Source: Euphorbia lathyris
Lineage: Eukaryota; Streptophyta; Magnoliopsida; Malpighiales; Euphorbiaceae
DNA: 64,000 nt
NCBI RefSeq assembly: GCF_963576675.1
Contig: NC_088913.1
Coordinates: forward strand, 74,709,001 to 74,773,000
Direction of reading: 5' to 3'
Position numbers and translations under genes: made by a program. The notes beneath the pieces are model-generated. The model did no database searches. It was given only the letters and a program-made list of their open reading frames with translations, and was not told where the DNA came from. Below, piece by piece: positions 34,301 to 46,257 of the stretch. Within the stretch, counting starts at the first letter, position 1. Every line of letters starts with the position of its first letter.

Positions 34301-34828
34301 AAACTTATATGAATTAATGCACGTTCATGTTTAAGTTCAATACACTACCAGTGTTAATGATCATTTATGATTCATTTAATTCAGTTCGGTCATTAATTGA
34401 TTCGTCAATTCATTATTTATCAAGGCTAAACCTTTGGTTTTCCTTGCATTTAATGTTTTATTTTATGTTTTTAAGTTTCAGGTATACATGTTTTCATTTA
34501 TAGGACATATTTGCACATGAATTTTATCAAAACAGAGTTTTTTTTTATTCGCGACATGCGACCTGTGGACAGGGGGAGATTCGAATTTTGCACACAAATT
34601 ACCCTTTCTCCTATTCCTACACTAAAATCTTAAACACCTAAATTCATATCTATACATACCTATCCCTTACACAAACCTTACATCACCTCCTATTTTTCCC
34701 AGTTACACAATCCAAACTCTTCCCAATACAATTAATTCCACACCATATCACCTTTACTTTTACCACATTTTTACCTACCCAATATACTTCTTTCCCAACC
34801 ACAACCTCCATAGCCTAACCCTCCAAAT
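31344..34828 (+). other. Gypsy-A internal region, largely non-coding
   Basis: AT-rich with no pol. Around 32400-32765 the LTR words CCGAGAAT/ATTCTCGG recur, including an 18-bp palindrome AATTCTCGGCCGAGAATT (32646-32663). A 47-codon frame at 33035-33178 (MISNHKSSKKITAARNKRHD) is the best candidate for a degraded gag start. Stretches of ATGAATCTGTAT-like words fill 33300-34200. I see no other feature. Confidence 0.55.
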
Positions 34829-35739
34829 GCCTAGACATAAGAAGATTACTCTTTACCATGCTAAAAAGGAATGCGAGGATTACATTTAGGAATTAAGTTC
34901 CAATTTATGAAGTTGGGGATGACGAGATGAGTATTTGGTTTGGATATCATACAAAATAATTTATTGTTAAGCCATCAATTTTCAAACCAATCCGGTTTGG
35001 ACATATTTTGCCTAGATTAGATAAATTTATAAGATCAGAATTCGACGTCCGGCTTTGTTTGTTAATTTTGGATTACATCTTCAAGGATTTCGTAGTAGAT
35101 AAGATTGGACTACTTTTTGATAATTTTTAACCATTCTTCCATTTCAACCAATAAGCAGATTACTATGCGTACTTTGATTATGGGTTTTGTTTTGGATGCT
35201 ACGAGCATTATGGCGTAGTTTTCAAACACTTACTCCTAATTATTTTCCGATGTTGGATTATGCCGCAATTTTACACATTCATTTAATGGTTAGCCACTGT
35301 TGGCTAAATTTGCAAGTTCGATGTTGGTATTCCAAGTTCACATTATACTGGTATTAAAGAGGATAGTAATGAGCAGACACATTTTGGTGAGGATGACGAT
35401 ATGCATGATGATCATGATGATGATTATGGTAGGGACGAGGAGCATGTTGAGCCACAAGCACAAGCACAAGGGCATGTTGGTGAAGAGCACAATGTTGATC
35501 AAGTTCATTTGCAACGAATTTTGAACCGAATGCATGCACACAACCGTCACATGAATTTGCGGTTAGATGATATTGTTGAAAGCAACCAAGAGATGAGTTC
35601 ACGATTCGACAAGGTGGATGCCTATATCCATACTTTGAGGAGAGCACACACGTCAACCCGACACCGGTTATTATCATTTTTCCATCGTCCAAACGTTGTG
35701 ATCACACCGTCTCCACCGGGTTCACCTTCACAAGAATAG
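34829..35739 (+). pseudogene. Degraded Gypsy-A ORF with acidic, coiled tail
   Basis: Starts about MPRHKKITLYHAKKECEDYI and quickly meets stops. From 35401 a 112-codon frame is open: a His/Asp-rich start, then EEHVEPQAQAQGHVGEEHNV, LDDIVESNQEMSSRFDKVDA and a Pro/Ser tail PSPPGSPSQE. Its position and tail resemble accessory ORFs carrying a plant transposon-protein domain in Athila-like elements, but the domain itself is too decayed for certainty. Confidence 0.45.
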
Positions 35740-36489
35740 GTTTTATCTTATCTTTTCTCAACTCATTTATCTTTTATGTTATTTTTGATTAAGTTTGGTC
35801 CAATTTCAATTTCTATTTATGTTGGATACAATCTATTTCATATTTATATATTTCGTACAATTTTGCTTTATTTCGTACAATTTTTCGTGTTTTATCATTT
35901 TTGCACCAATGAGGACATGGTCCAATTTAAGTGTGGGAGGAGATATTGCATATATCATTTTATTTTTAGTACGAATAAATGCAACAAATATTAAATTTTA
36001 TAAACAATATTTTTAAATGCAACACTTGTTTTATGCAAATGCAACATATATTGCAACACAATTTAAAACACAATTTATTTTCACTTTCCATTATTTTTAG
36101 GTTATCATTATCATTAGAAATAATATTTCTATATGGGTAATAATTTTTAAAAATTTTCACAAATCTCTGATACGATTTTAAGTAAGAATTGTCTCGAGTG
36201 AATGTATTTAAGTAAAAATTCTTTATTTTCAATCTCTATCTTATATCATGCAATTCATGATACAATAAATCTTATTTTAAATTTTCAATTAGGTTTATAG
36301 GCATTAAATTGAACTAACAATTTTTAACTCGGTTTGATTTCGTCTTACATTAACACCAATTGAAGTTTTTAAGGAAACTTTAGCCATAATACATATTGAA
36401 TTTTAAGTCAATATAGGATGAATGTGCTATCTTTCTTTTTCCGAATTTACAATTTCAATCTTATAATTCATATTAATTAGTTGAATTCT

Positions 36490-36770
36490 TAACTTTTGGC
36501 CACGATTGAGACCAACCTTATCACAATCGAGGTATGAGAGGGAAGAACATTAAGTATTGTTTACTTTTGGGCACGATTGCGACCACCCTTATCGCGATCG
36601 AGGTATTAAGGGAACGTTTAAAAATAAAATTAAGTGTGTTTAAGTTTAAAGTAACGATTGCGTCCACCCATGGCATGGTCGGTACCTCTTAAGCGAACAC
36701 AAGGAAAATAAAAGCATATAAAGTTACGATCGAGACCACCCTTATCTCGGGCATAACTAAGCAAATAAAT
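36490..36770 (+). repeat. Four imperfect ~75-bp repeats before the 3' LTR
   Basis: A unit like CACGATTGCGACCACCCTTA followed by TCGCGATCGAGGTA occurs at about 36500, 36571, 36651 and 36725. It lies in the untranslated part of Gypsy-A, 350-600 bp before the polypurine stretch AAGTGTGGAGATTT (37109-37122). Confidence 0.75.
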
Positions 36771-37122
36771 TAAAATTAAGTACTTATTTAAATTTAATAT
36801 ATCTCATATATTAGTTTAGGTTTGGGAAAGGAAACTTTGTGCTTTGAAATACCTTGAGACGAAAGACTCAATAACATGCGTGCTTATATCGTCCCGAATA
36901 CTTCAATTCAAAATTGAAAATACAAGACGAATGATATATCACCTTTATACTAGTTAGTTTGATATTTTGCGTATAAATTTGCCATGCGAAGTTAATCTTT
37001 TCGGCTTAACTAATTTAAAAAGTAATACAGAGATATATGTTTTATTTTTATAAAGAGATTAGTTAAAGAATAAATTCAGTGAAATTTTGCTCGGGACTAG
37101 CAAAAGATTAAGTGTGGAGATT

Positions 37123-38095
37123 TGTTAAGCCCAAAATATACCTAAAATATCATTAGTATGCACATCAGTTTGCTTCGAATTCATACTATTTATACCTGTT
37201 TAGACTACTTTTAATTTCGAATATGTTTCTTTCTTGCAAGGTACCTGAATATTTGGTAAAATCCAAATAGGAACGAAAAGAGGTTAAAAACAAAGGAAAA
37301 AACCCTAAGTTAGGAGCCAAAAGACGAAGAAATCAGCACACCGATACAAGGAAGATAAGAACAAAGTCAGAAATGGGAGAATATTCTAAATTCTCGATCG
37401 CGACACGCCTTTTCCAGGCATCTTCTTCCTTTGTTCCGAAGACCAAAAAAATCACTTCCTCATTCTCAGCCGAGAATTAATTATTCTCGGTAAGATCAGC
37501 AGCCTTTGCAGCACAATATACACATGTTTAAATTCCAAGAAACGCGTTCGTTCGGGTGGATAGAAACGTCTCTTCACAGAGGATACGACCCTTCATAACG
37601 GACACGACACTTCAATCACGACTCTTCAACATCTATAAACAAAGAGTTGATTGAGAGTTGAAAGATAATAATGAGAGAGTTGGATTTTAAGATTAGTGCA
37701 TGAGTTATGTAGAAACTCTGACTCAGAAATGAGTCAGAGATTAGAAGTTCGATTCTGTAAAAAGCAATATGATGTACACACATTGTTTATTAAATAATTA
37801 CAAACACAGTAGCATTTAGATTTGTTCATATTAGTTTACATTTTGGTAGTTGCCGATCGTATCTCTATTATGAAGTTACAGCGAGAAGATTTAGTAGAGG
37901 ATCCGCCCCTGAGCCTGACAAACTCTAACGAAACCCAAGGAAAGGATTGACAACCCGTTCACTTGCAAGTCGTCGAAAGTTTCCATGCTTCTTGTTCTAT
38001 GTAAACTTGTATCAAATTCATATTTCATCTAATAAAGTTCATTCTATTCGATAGATTTTTATGTAGCACTTTGGTAAATGATCCGAAGTGAGTTC
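37123..38095 (+). repeat. Gypsy-A 3' LTR, first part
   Basis: Starts TGTTAAGCCC and is collinear with 29799 onward until Copia-B enters at 38096. It lacks the 41-bp segment between the two CCAAATTCTCGG copies of the 5' LTR. Confidence 0.9.
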
Positions 38096-39437
38096 TGTTG
38101 AAACACCTTTCCACATGATTTTGATTTGACAAAATTGTTTAAGTAAAATTAAATATATTCTAAACACACTAAGTTTAAATGCTTTGATTTATTACACTAA
38201 TGTGTTTGTTCAATGTTGAGTTAAAATTGTTTATAAGACATAAAGACTAAAAGGCTTAAAGCCTAATACGGAAGTCAAAGCCCAAGTCAAACAGATCAAG
38301 ACCACTCGGCCCGCGTGTGCAAAATGCTGTCGTTATGTACAAAACGCAGCTCAGCGGAAGAAGGATCGAGAAGACCTTCGTTGAACAACTTCGGAACGAA
38401 GCTGCTGAGTTGTATCGACAAAGAGTACAACACAGCAGCTGAGCAAGAACAACTTCCAGACAAAGTATTTCTACTTTGGGTAAAGTTCAGAAGACACAGA
38501 AAGCTGACTAGTTGACCTTACCATAAATGGAGAGACATTCTGCCGGACTAACTAAAAGCTGCTCAGCACTGACCGAAGACAGAAGATACTTGAATCTGAT
38601 TGGCCAAGAGCATTGAGCAGGACTGAGTGACAACGACAAGAAGCCATTTCCCTCCAACGGTTATTTCGAAATTCGAAATGACTGATGCCTCAGACGTCTC
38701 TATAAATAGGGCCTTTCAGTTGCTTCATTCAACATAGAACTTTATCAACCCATTACGCTGACCAAAATTCTACTCAAACTTCTGTGAGAAAAAGCAAAGC
38801 AAATACTTACACCAAATTCTATATCTTTTGTGTAAAAGTCTAGAGTGATTATTCAATCATCTAAGGTGTCTTAGCAATTGTTGTTTAGGACAAATCTTTA
38901 TCATTTCTAGAGATTAGAAAGGAGAGGCTGAGTACTCGGTTATAGTACTCAACAAGAGATTAGGAGTGAGTAGAGGTATAGAGGAAGGTACTCTTGTTAT
39001 ACTCAGCTTCTAAGTTGTAAAAGGTTTGATGCTCTACCGTTAAAGAGCTCAGTAGAGAATTCGAAAGCTCGAAACGTGTTCCGAGGACAAGACGTAGGCT
39101 TAGAGGCCGAACCTGGATAAATCTGCTGAGTAACATCTTTCTAACCTTAAACTCCTTAATATATATATTGCTTGCTTAAACAAAACTGACCAAGTAAAGA
39201 GGTCACGCTGAGTTGTGTGTATTGAGTATCTGAGTTCAGGAATAGACTCAAGTGCTATCTCCTGACTCAAAGAAAGAAGCTGACTTAGTCACCAGTTGAC
39301 TAAGATAGTGTCTTAATTTACTAAGCGCGCTGTGTAATCCTTTTTCAAAGAAAAAGAAGTCAGCCTTAACGTACTAAAATTTTAAATAGTTCCTATCCCC
39401 CTCTGGAACTAACTTGTTACGTTATAAGGGACCAACA
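38096..39437 (+). repeat. Copia-B 5' LTR
   Basis: TGTTGAAACACC...GGGACCAACA. TATAAATA at 38701-38708, just after an inverted repeat ATTTCGAA-A-TTCGAAAT (38663-38679), marks the likely promoter. It is very rich in CTGAG, CTGAC and their complements. Confidence 0.95.
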
Positions 39438-39439
39438 AG

Positions 39440-39451
39440 TGGTATCAGAGC
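39440..39451 (+). other. Copia-B primer binding site
   Basis: TGGTATCAGAGC, two bases after the LTR, complementary to the 3' end of initiator tRNA-Met. This is standard for plant Copia elements. Confidence 0.92.
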
Positions 39452-39499
39452 TTAAAAGCTCACTGTGAAAGGTTTAACTACCTTGAGCTGATCCCCACT

Positions 39500-41242
39500 A
39501 TGGCTGAAAATAGCACTCGGTTTCTCCCAGGAAACCAGACAACTCAGATCTTACCTGAGGGGCTGTCCATTACTCGGCCTCCCCTATTCTTCGGGTCTAA
39601 CTACACCTTCGGGAAGAATAGGATGAAAAACTTTATTCAGGCAACAAATATGAGTGCATGGCTTTCAATAGTCCAATGCCCATTTGTTCCTGTTGAAGTT
39701 GTGGCTGGCCAAACAGTTGTCAAAGCTGAGGCCAAATGGACAAAGGATGATCTCAAGAAGCTACAAAATCACGCTTCGGCTATAAACATGCTTCACTGTG
39801 CACTTGATGCTGCAGAATATAACAAGATATCAGGTTGTGAGTCAGCGTAAGAGATCTGGAAGAAGCTGGAGGTTACCTACGAAGGAACCAACAAAGTGAA
39901 GGAGTCCAAGGTGAACCAGCAGATGAGACTGTACGAGCTGTTCGAAATGAACGATGATGAAGGAATCTATGACATGAATGCAAGGTTTACAAACATCATC
40001 AACGAGCTCAAGAGACTTGGAAAGATCTTCACTGAGGAAGAACAAGTCAAGAAGATTCTTAGGAGTCTTCCTAAAAACTGGCAAGCAAAGAAGAGCGCTG
40101 TTGAGGAAGCTCAATACTTAACCACCTATAAGTATGATGAACTCATCGGCTCACTGCTGACCCATGAGATCTCGATGAAGAATTTCGAGGTGAAGGAAAA
40201 GTCTGAAGACAAGAAGCAAAAGTCTCTTGTCATGAAAGCTGACTCCACTGATGGAAGCTCAACAGACGATGAAGAGATGGCTATGTTTACTAGAAAGATG
40301 AAAAGGCTGTTCAAAAAGAATGACAGATATTCTAAGAAGCCTTATAAAAAGTTTGATAAGTACAAAGCTGACTCCAGCGACAGCAAGTACAAGAAGGATA
40401 GCTCAAAGCCCATTACTTGCTTTGAATCTCATCAAACTGGCCATATCAAGTCAAGCTGTCCCTCGCTGAGGAAAGAAAGAAAGAATGGCAAGAAGGCAAT
40501 GGTGGCAACCAGGAGTGATAGTGATGATTCATCATCATCTGAAGCTGATGTCACTGAGTCAGCGAAGATTTGTTTCATGGCTGACGAACTTGCTGAGCCA
40601 TGTGCTTCTGAGCATGCTGACCCCTCCATTGCATCTGATGATGAGGAACAGTCAACTGAGGTAATATCACTACCCTTGCTCAGAAATGAAATGGTTAATG
40701 CCCTGAGTGATCTTTACACACTTGTCAAAAAGTGTAATAAAAAGGTTAGAGCACTTAGCAGGCGATGTGACGAGGTTGAGGAGGTCAAACTGAGTGACCT
40801 TCGATATCTTCTTCAGGACAACTCAGATTTGCATAGTAACATTGGAATTATGCAAAAGTTTGTCTCTAAGGTCCAATCAGATTCTAAGAAACTGAGAAAG
40901 GACGTCACATCCATTCAGAACCAACTAAAGGTTCCAAACAAAAGAAATATCCCTCTGAATACTCAATACCGAAGTACTGGTCAGCAGAGATGGAATCCTC
41001 AGCGGAATGTCCAGTGTGACTTCTGTGGGAAGAAAGGACACACCACAAAGGTGTGCTGGCACGCTCAGCACTGGGGTGCTGACCAGTCAGTGAGAAATCC
41101 TAAACGAAATGTCAGCTGTGACTTCTGTGGAAAGAATGGCCATACTGTCCAAGTATGCCGCCATAAAATAAAATATGATGCTTTACCTGTTGAACCTAAC
41201 AAGCAAGGACCCAAACAGAATTGGGTACCTAAAAGTAACTAG
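39500..41242 (+). pseudogene. Copia-B gag
   Basis: Opens MAENSTRFLPGNQTTQILPE. The capsid-type UBN2 region follows (FIQATNMSAWLSIVQ, NQQMRLYELFEMNDDEG, FTNIINELKRLGKIFTEEEQ). The nucleocapsid has three CCHC knuckles. The first has lost its second Cys (CFESHQTGHIKSSC). The next two are intact (CDFCGKKGHTTKVC and CDFCGKNGHTVQVC). A TAA at 39848-39850 interrupts an otherwise open frame. Gag ends in TAG at 41240-41242. Gag would package the RNA in cytoplasmic particles. Confidence 0.92.
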
Positions 41243-41247
41243 TTACA

Positions 41248-42593
41248 TTGCAGGTAAGCCTGAGATGTGCTGAGAAGTCAAAAATGTGGTATATTGACAG
41301 CGCATGCTCGAGGCATATGACTGGTGATGAAACTCAATTCATCACATTCGAGCGTAAACAAGGAGGAAGCGTAAGTTTTGGAGACAACAAAAATGGTAAG
41401 ATAGTAGGATCAGGAACCATTGGAGGTAATCCTACTATTGAGTCTGTCTCCCTAGTCAGCGGACTCAAATATAACTTACTCAGCATAGCCCAGCTATGTG
41501 ACAATGGGAGAAAAGTTATATTTGATGACACTGGATGTAAAATATACGAGGTTAAAACTAATGAGTTAATTTTAACTGCCCCTCGCATTGATAATGTCTT
41601 CATGCTGAACTTAGAGAAAAAGTTTTCAAAAACTGTATGCTTAGTATCAAAGGAAGAAAATTCCTGGCTATGGCACAGGAGACTTGGTCATGTAAGCATG
41701 GACCTCCTGGCCAAATTAGCAAGAAAGCAATTGGTTGAGGGACTGCCAGAACTTAAATTTGAAAAAGATCAACTATGCCACGCTTGCCATGCTGGAAAAC
41801 AAACCAAACAATCTTTTCATAGTAAAAATATTGTCTCAACTAAGCGTCTGTTAGAGTTACTACACTTGGATCTCTTCGGTCCAGTCCAGTCGCTGAGTCT
41901 GGGTGGAAGAAGATTTTCCTTGGTCATTGTAGATGACTTTTCTCGGTACACTTGGATCATCTTGCTGAGTAGCAAGGATGAGACCTCTGAGACATTTTCA
42001 AATTTGGTTAGAAAACTTGAAAATGATAAAGACCTAAAGCTGGCTCACATCCGAAGTGATAATGGTGGAGAATTCAAGAACCAACAGTTTGTTGAATTCT
42101 GTGAAACCAACGACATTGAACATAATTTTCTGCTCCTAGAACGCCTCAACAAAATGGGGTTGTAGAAAGGAAGAACAGAACCCTGGTTGAAATAGCCAGG
42201 ACAATGCTAAGTGAGCATAGGCTTCCAAAGTATTTTTGGGGAGAAGTTGTCAACACAGCGTGCTATATTCTTAATAGGGCTCTTGTTAGACCTATACTAA
42301 AGAAAACCCCCTACGAACTTTGGAAAGGACGAAAGCCCAACATTGGATACTTTCGAGCCTTTGGCTATAAATGTTTTATTTTAAACACCAAAGATAACTT
42401 AGCTAAGTTTGACTCAAAAGCTGATGAGGCTATCTTTTTAGGCTACTCAACAAACAGCAAAGCATATAGAGTTTTCAATAAACGAACTCAAGTCTTAGAA
42501 AAGTCAGTACATGTTGAATTCGACGAAACTAACCCTGCAGGAAGATATCTGCCGCTGACCGAGGATGATCCACACTCAGTACCTGCTGATTAA
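41248..42593 (+). pseudogene. Copia-B pol: protease and integrase
   Basis: Pol opens in the -1 frame relative to gag, five bases after the gag stop, at a TTG where Copia-C has ATG. Protease motif MWYIDSACSRHMTGDE (DSA instead of the common DSG). The integrase zinc motif is WLWHRRLGHVSMD with CHACHAGK, and the core has LDLFGPVQ, VIVDDFSRYTW and RSDNGGEFKN. A small deletion near 42130 shifts the frame before PQQNG. The shifted frame continues through [20 protein letters not shown] to a TAA at 42591-42593. Confidence 0.9.
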
Positions 42594-44375
42594 GATACAG
42601 CCGCTGAGTCATTCCCTCAAGAGCTGACCAAAGGTAAAAGTGAACCTTAAATTGTTTTCACTGACTAGTCTACACCTGCAGAGATTGTTGAAACACAGAC
42701 AGCACAAGACATCAATCTACCAAAGGAGATAAGGATACCAAGAGGACACTCAGAGAGTGCTATTCTTGATGCCGCTGAGAATACCCTGATGACAAGAAAC
42801 CAACTCAGGAGATACCTCAGCAGCGTAGCCTTCGTCTTAGTTCAGGAACCAAAGAACTTCGCTGATGCTGAGGAAGATGAATTCTGGATGAGCGCAATGC
42901 AAGAGGAACTTGATCAATTCAGAAGAAACGATGTATGGGAGTTAGTGCCACATCCAAGGAGTCAGAAGACCATTGGAACAAGATGGGTCTTCCGCAACAA
43001 GCTGGATGAACAAGGAAATGTAGTCAGGAACAAAGCAAGGCTTGTAGCTCAGGGCTACAGTCAGCAAGAAGGTATTGACTATGGTGAGACCTTTGCCCCA
43101 GTGGCAAGGCTAGAGGCTATTAGAATTTTATGCGCTTATGCAAGTTATATGAACTTTAAACTGTTTCAAATGGATGTTAAGAGTGCATTCCTTAATGGAG
43201 TTATAAACGAGGAATTTTATGTTAATCAACCTCCAGGGTTTGAGGATCCTAAATTCCCAAACCACGTTTATAAACTCAAAAAGGCTTTGTACGGCCTCAA
43301 GCAAGCACCATATGCTTGGTATGAGAGGCTGACCAGTTTCCTGCTGACTAGAAACTATGTAAGAGGCAAAGCTGATACAACCTTATTCATTAAGAGAAAG
43401 GGTAAAGATACCCTGCTGGCTCAAATATATGTTGATTATATTATTTTCGGTGCTACTAATGAGTCAATGTGCAAGGAATTCAACAAGCAAATGCAGACTG
43501 AGTTTGAAATGTCAATGATGGGAGAACTCAACTTCTTCCTTGGACTTCAAATCAAACAAGGGAAATATGGCATCTTCATCAGTCAAGCTAAATATGCCAA
43601 TGAGATACTGAAGAAATATGATCTTGAAAATTGCAAGCCAATATCTACTCCTATGGGCACTGACACTGTCCTTTGTGCTGACGAGAATGGTAAGTCGGTA
43701 GACAGCAAATTGTATCGAGGTATGATAGGCTCTCTACTTTACTTAACAGCAAGTAGACCGGACATTCAGTTCTCAGTATGCTACTGTGCTAGATATCAAT
43801 CTAACCCTAAGGAATCTCATTACATAGCTGTAAAAAGAATCCTTAGATATTTGCAAAGCTCAGTGAACGCAGGTTTATGGTATCCCAACACTCATGGTTT
43901 TACACTCGTTGGATACACTGACGGTGACTATGGATGAGACAAGCTTGAACGAAAAAGCACCTCTGGAGGATGTCACTTCTTAGAAAGCTGTCTTGTATCC
44001 TGGTTCAGCAAAAAGCAGGCGTCAGTAGCCTTGTCTACCACTGAAGCTGAGTACATTGATGCTGGACAATGTGTTGCTCAAGTCCTATGGATTAAGCAAT
44101 AGCTTGAAGACTATGATGTTCAAACAAAGACAATTGAGGTCAAATGTGACAACAAAAGTGCAATTGATCTATCAAAGAACCCAATTCAGCACAGCAGGAT
44201 GAAGCATGTCAGCATCAGACATCACTTCATTAGAGACCATGTACTCAAGGGTGAGATAAAGCTGACCTATGTCCCAACGGATGAGCAGCTTGCGGATATC
44301 TTCACAAAGCCATTGGCTCGTGAGCAGTTCAGCATACTGAGAGAAGCCATTGGTATATATATTCATGCTGAGTGA
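42594..44375 (+). pseudogene. Copia-B pol: reverse transcriptase and RNase H
   Basis: Same frame as the integrase C-terminus, with stops at 42591, about 42648, 42668, 43935 and 44100. RT motifs: [46 protein letters not shown]. The catalytic YVDD reads YVDY near 43429-43440, which removes a metal-binding Asp. RNase [39 protein letters not shown] and [20 protein letters not shown], ending at TGA 44373-44375. An RT-dead copy. Confidence 0.92.
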
Positions 44376-44734
44376 ATTACCATGCTGAATGACTTATTCT
44401 ATTGCTTGCTAAGTGGATAGATGTATGCTGAGTGTTTAATGCTAAATGAATGAATATCACATACTGAGCAAATATGCGCACTGAGTAGTTATCTCAAACT
44501 GAGCAACCAACCACTTAAACCATCTGTTTGTATAAAACTGACTACTCAGAATATAGAACGTTTAGAATTCTAAACGCTGAGTACAAGATCCGTTGCATTT
44601 AATGCTAAAGCACGCGAATAGCCACCTAGGATGACGTATGCGCCGAATGTGTCATAAAAGCCAGGATCTTTGTCGGTTGACAATCCCAAGGCAAAACTGA
44701 CACATGGATTCGATAAGATCCACCTTTCACAACT

Positions 44735-44844
44735 ATAAATAATGGGCAAATCCCCATTTTTATCTCTTTACACTTACCGAATTCTCTAGCATAAGCACTT
44801 TCTCTCTAAAAACTCTCAAAACCTCCAAACCCCTCTCTGAAACT
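44735..44844 (+). promoter_or_regulatory. Candidate internal promoter of the Copia-B extra ORF
   Basis: TATAAATA at 44735-44742, followed by a CT-rich leader (CTTTCTCTCTAAAAACTCTC) and an ATG at 44845, about 103 bp downstream. The layout is that of a plant core promoter and 5' leader, within the 470-bp non-coding gap after pol. Inferred only. Confidence 0.45.
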
Positions 44845-46257
44845 ATGACTAAGATTTCCGTAAACATCTCCGGTGCCGGTAACCCTAAGACCAGTTCCGA
44901 TGAACCTTCAAGGCATTCTACTCCCCCTGAAACGACTAAGGCCACTACACCGAGCAAAGGCAAAGCTGGCCAAGCCACCTCCTCTAGAGGAAAGCCGACC
45001 AAAGTCAGAACCTATACTAAGGTCTACGAATACGTTAGAGAGTGCAAGATAGACTTCTCAAGATGGTTCTCTGAGGCTTTCGTAGAAACCGAGCAACCAT
45101 TCTGTGAATGGATATCGAAGAATGGCTGGACGGAGCTGTTCTCAATCAGAGATCCAACTTATCCTGACTTAGTAAGGGAATTCTACCATAATCTGCGGGT
45201 TGCTGACGATAATCAGGACTACCTAGTAACTGTGGTAAAAGAGAAAACAATTTTTGTCAACCCTACCTACCTTGCCAACTTGTTGAAACTGAAGAATGAA
45301 GGAACAAAACTGAGGAGGACTGGGGATCATGAAGGAACTGGGTACTCTGCAACCTTTTGCAAGCCCGCTGGCCATTCTGGAGAAATCTCTAGTTCCTCAA
45401 TGGGCCAGCACGAAAAGATGGCACACTACCTGCTGACCAATTATATCTTCCTGAAGATAAATTGCACCAGTTCAGCAACAAACTTCGAGCAATGCTTCAT
45501 ATGGCATATGCTGACCTACAAGCCCATCAACATGCCAGTATTCTTAATTGCCGGCTTCCAAAGGAGCACTCGAACTCTAAGGCTGGGCTCACTCATAACC
45601 AGAATCCTCATAGACCATCAGATTGACCTATTCGAGGAAACTGAGGCCCAAGGCTCTGAGATCACAGCTGATGCGCTGCGTGCCTTGAAGTTTGACCAAC
45701 CGGTTAAGAAAGCCAAAGGTGGTGATCAGCCTGCTGAGGAGACCGTCCCAAAGAAGGGCAAAAGAACAAAGGCTCCAGCTGCCCGCAAAAGGAAAGCTGT
45801 TGGGACTCCTTCAAAAGATGCTGAGTCTCCGGCCAAGAAGCTGAAGTCAACTGCTCAAAAAGGTCAGGAGAGACCTAAGTCAGCTCAGAAGAGAAGCAGG
45901 CAAGATAAGCCTGATATAGAAGAAAGAATGGATGCTGATGAGCAACCTCTGAAGAAGAAGAAGTCTTCAGAGCTGACCCCTATTGATGCTATCCCCACTG
46001 ACTTCATTAATCCTAGTGACTCTCGCTTCACACAATGTCAGGGAACTGAAGCTGAGCATCAAGAAGACGATGTACAACTGGATGATCAGTTCATCACACA
46101 GGTTGAAGGAGAGCTAGAAGAAGACGAAGGGAATGATCAACAGGAGGAAGAAGAAAGTGGTCAGGATGACACTGAGGAGACAGCCAGTGAAGAGGAAGCT
46201 GCTGACCCAACTAATACTGAGTTGGCTGCAGAAGAAGAACAAGAACAAACTGACTAG
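44845..46257 (+). pseudogene. Copia-B extra 3' ORF, N-terminal part
   Basis: 470 codons to a TAG. The N-terminal 50 residues are Ser/Thr/Lys-rich. A folded region about residues 55-270 (FSRWFSEAFVETEQPFCEWI, GWTELFSIRDPTYPDLVREF, FVNPTYLANLLKLKNEGTKL, FLKINCTSSATNFEQCFIWH) resembles the putative plant transposon protein domain (PF20167-like) known from plant retroelements. A basic stretch (PKKGKRTKAPAARKRKAVG) that could be a nuclear signal follows, then a Glu/Asp-rich tail. I see no signal peptide or clear transmembrane span, so an envelope role is not supported by sequence. It occupies the env-like position of SIRE elements. Confidence 0.75.

Noticed and set aside
44845..46257. Calling the Copia-B third ORF an envelope gene
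   Set aside because: Its position fits SIRE elements, but there is no signal peptide, no clear transmembrane segment and no coiled fusion-type region. The N-terminal half looks like a plant transposon-protein domain.
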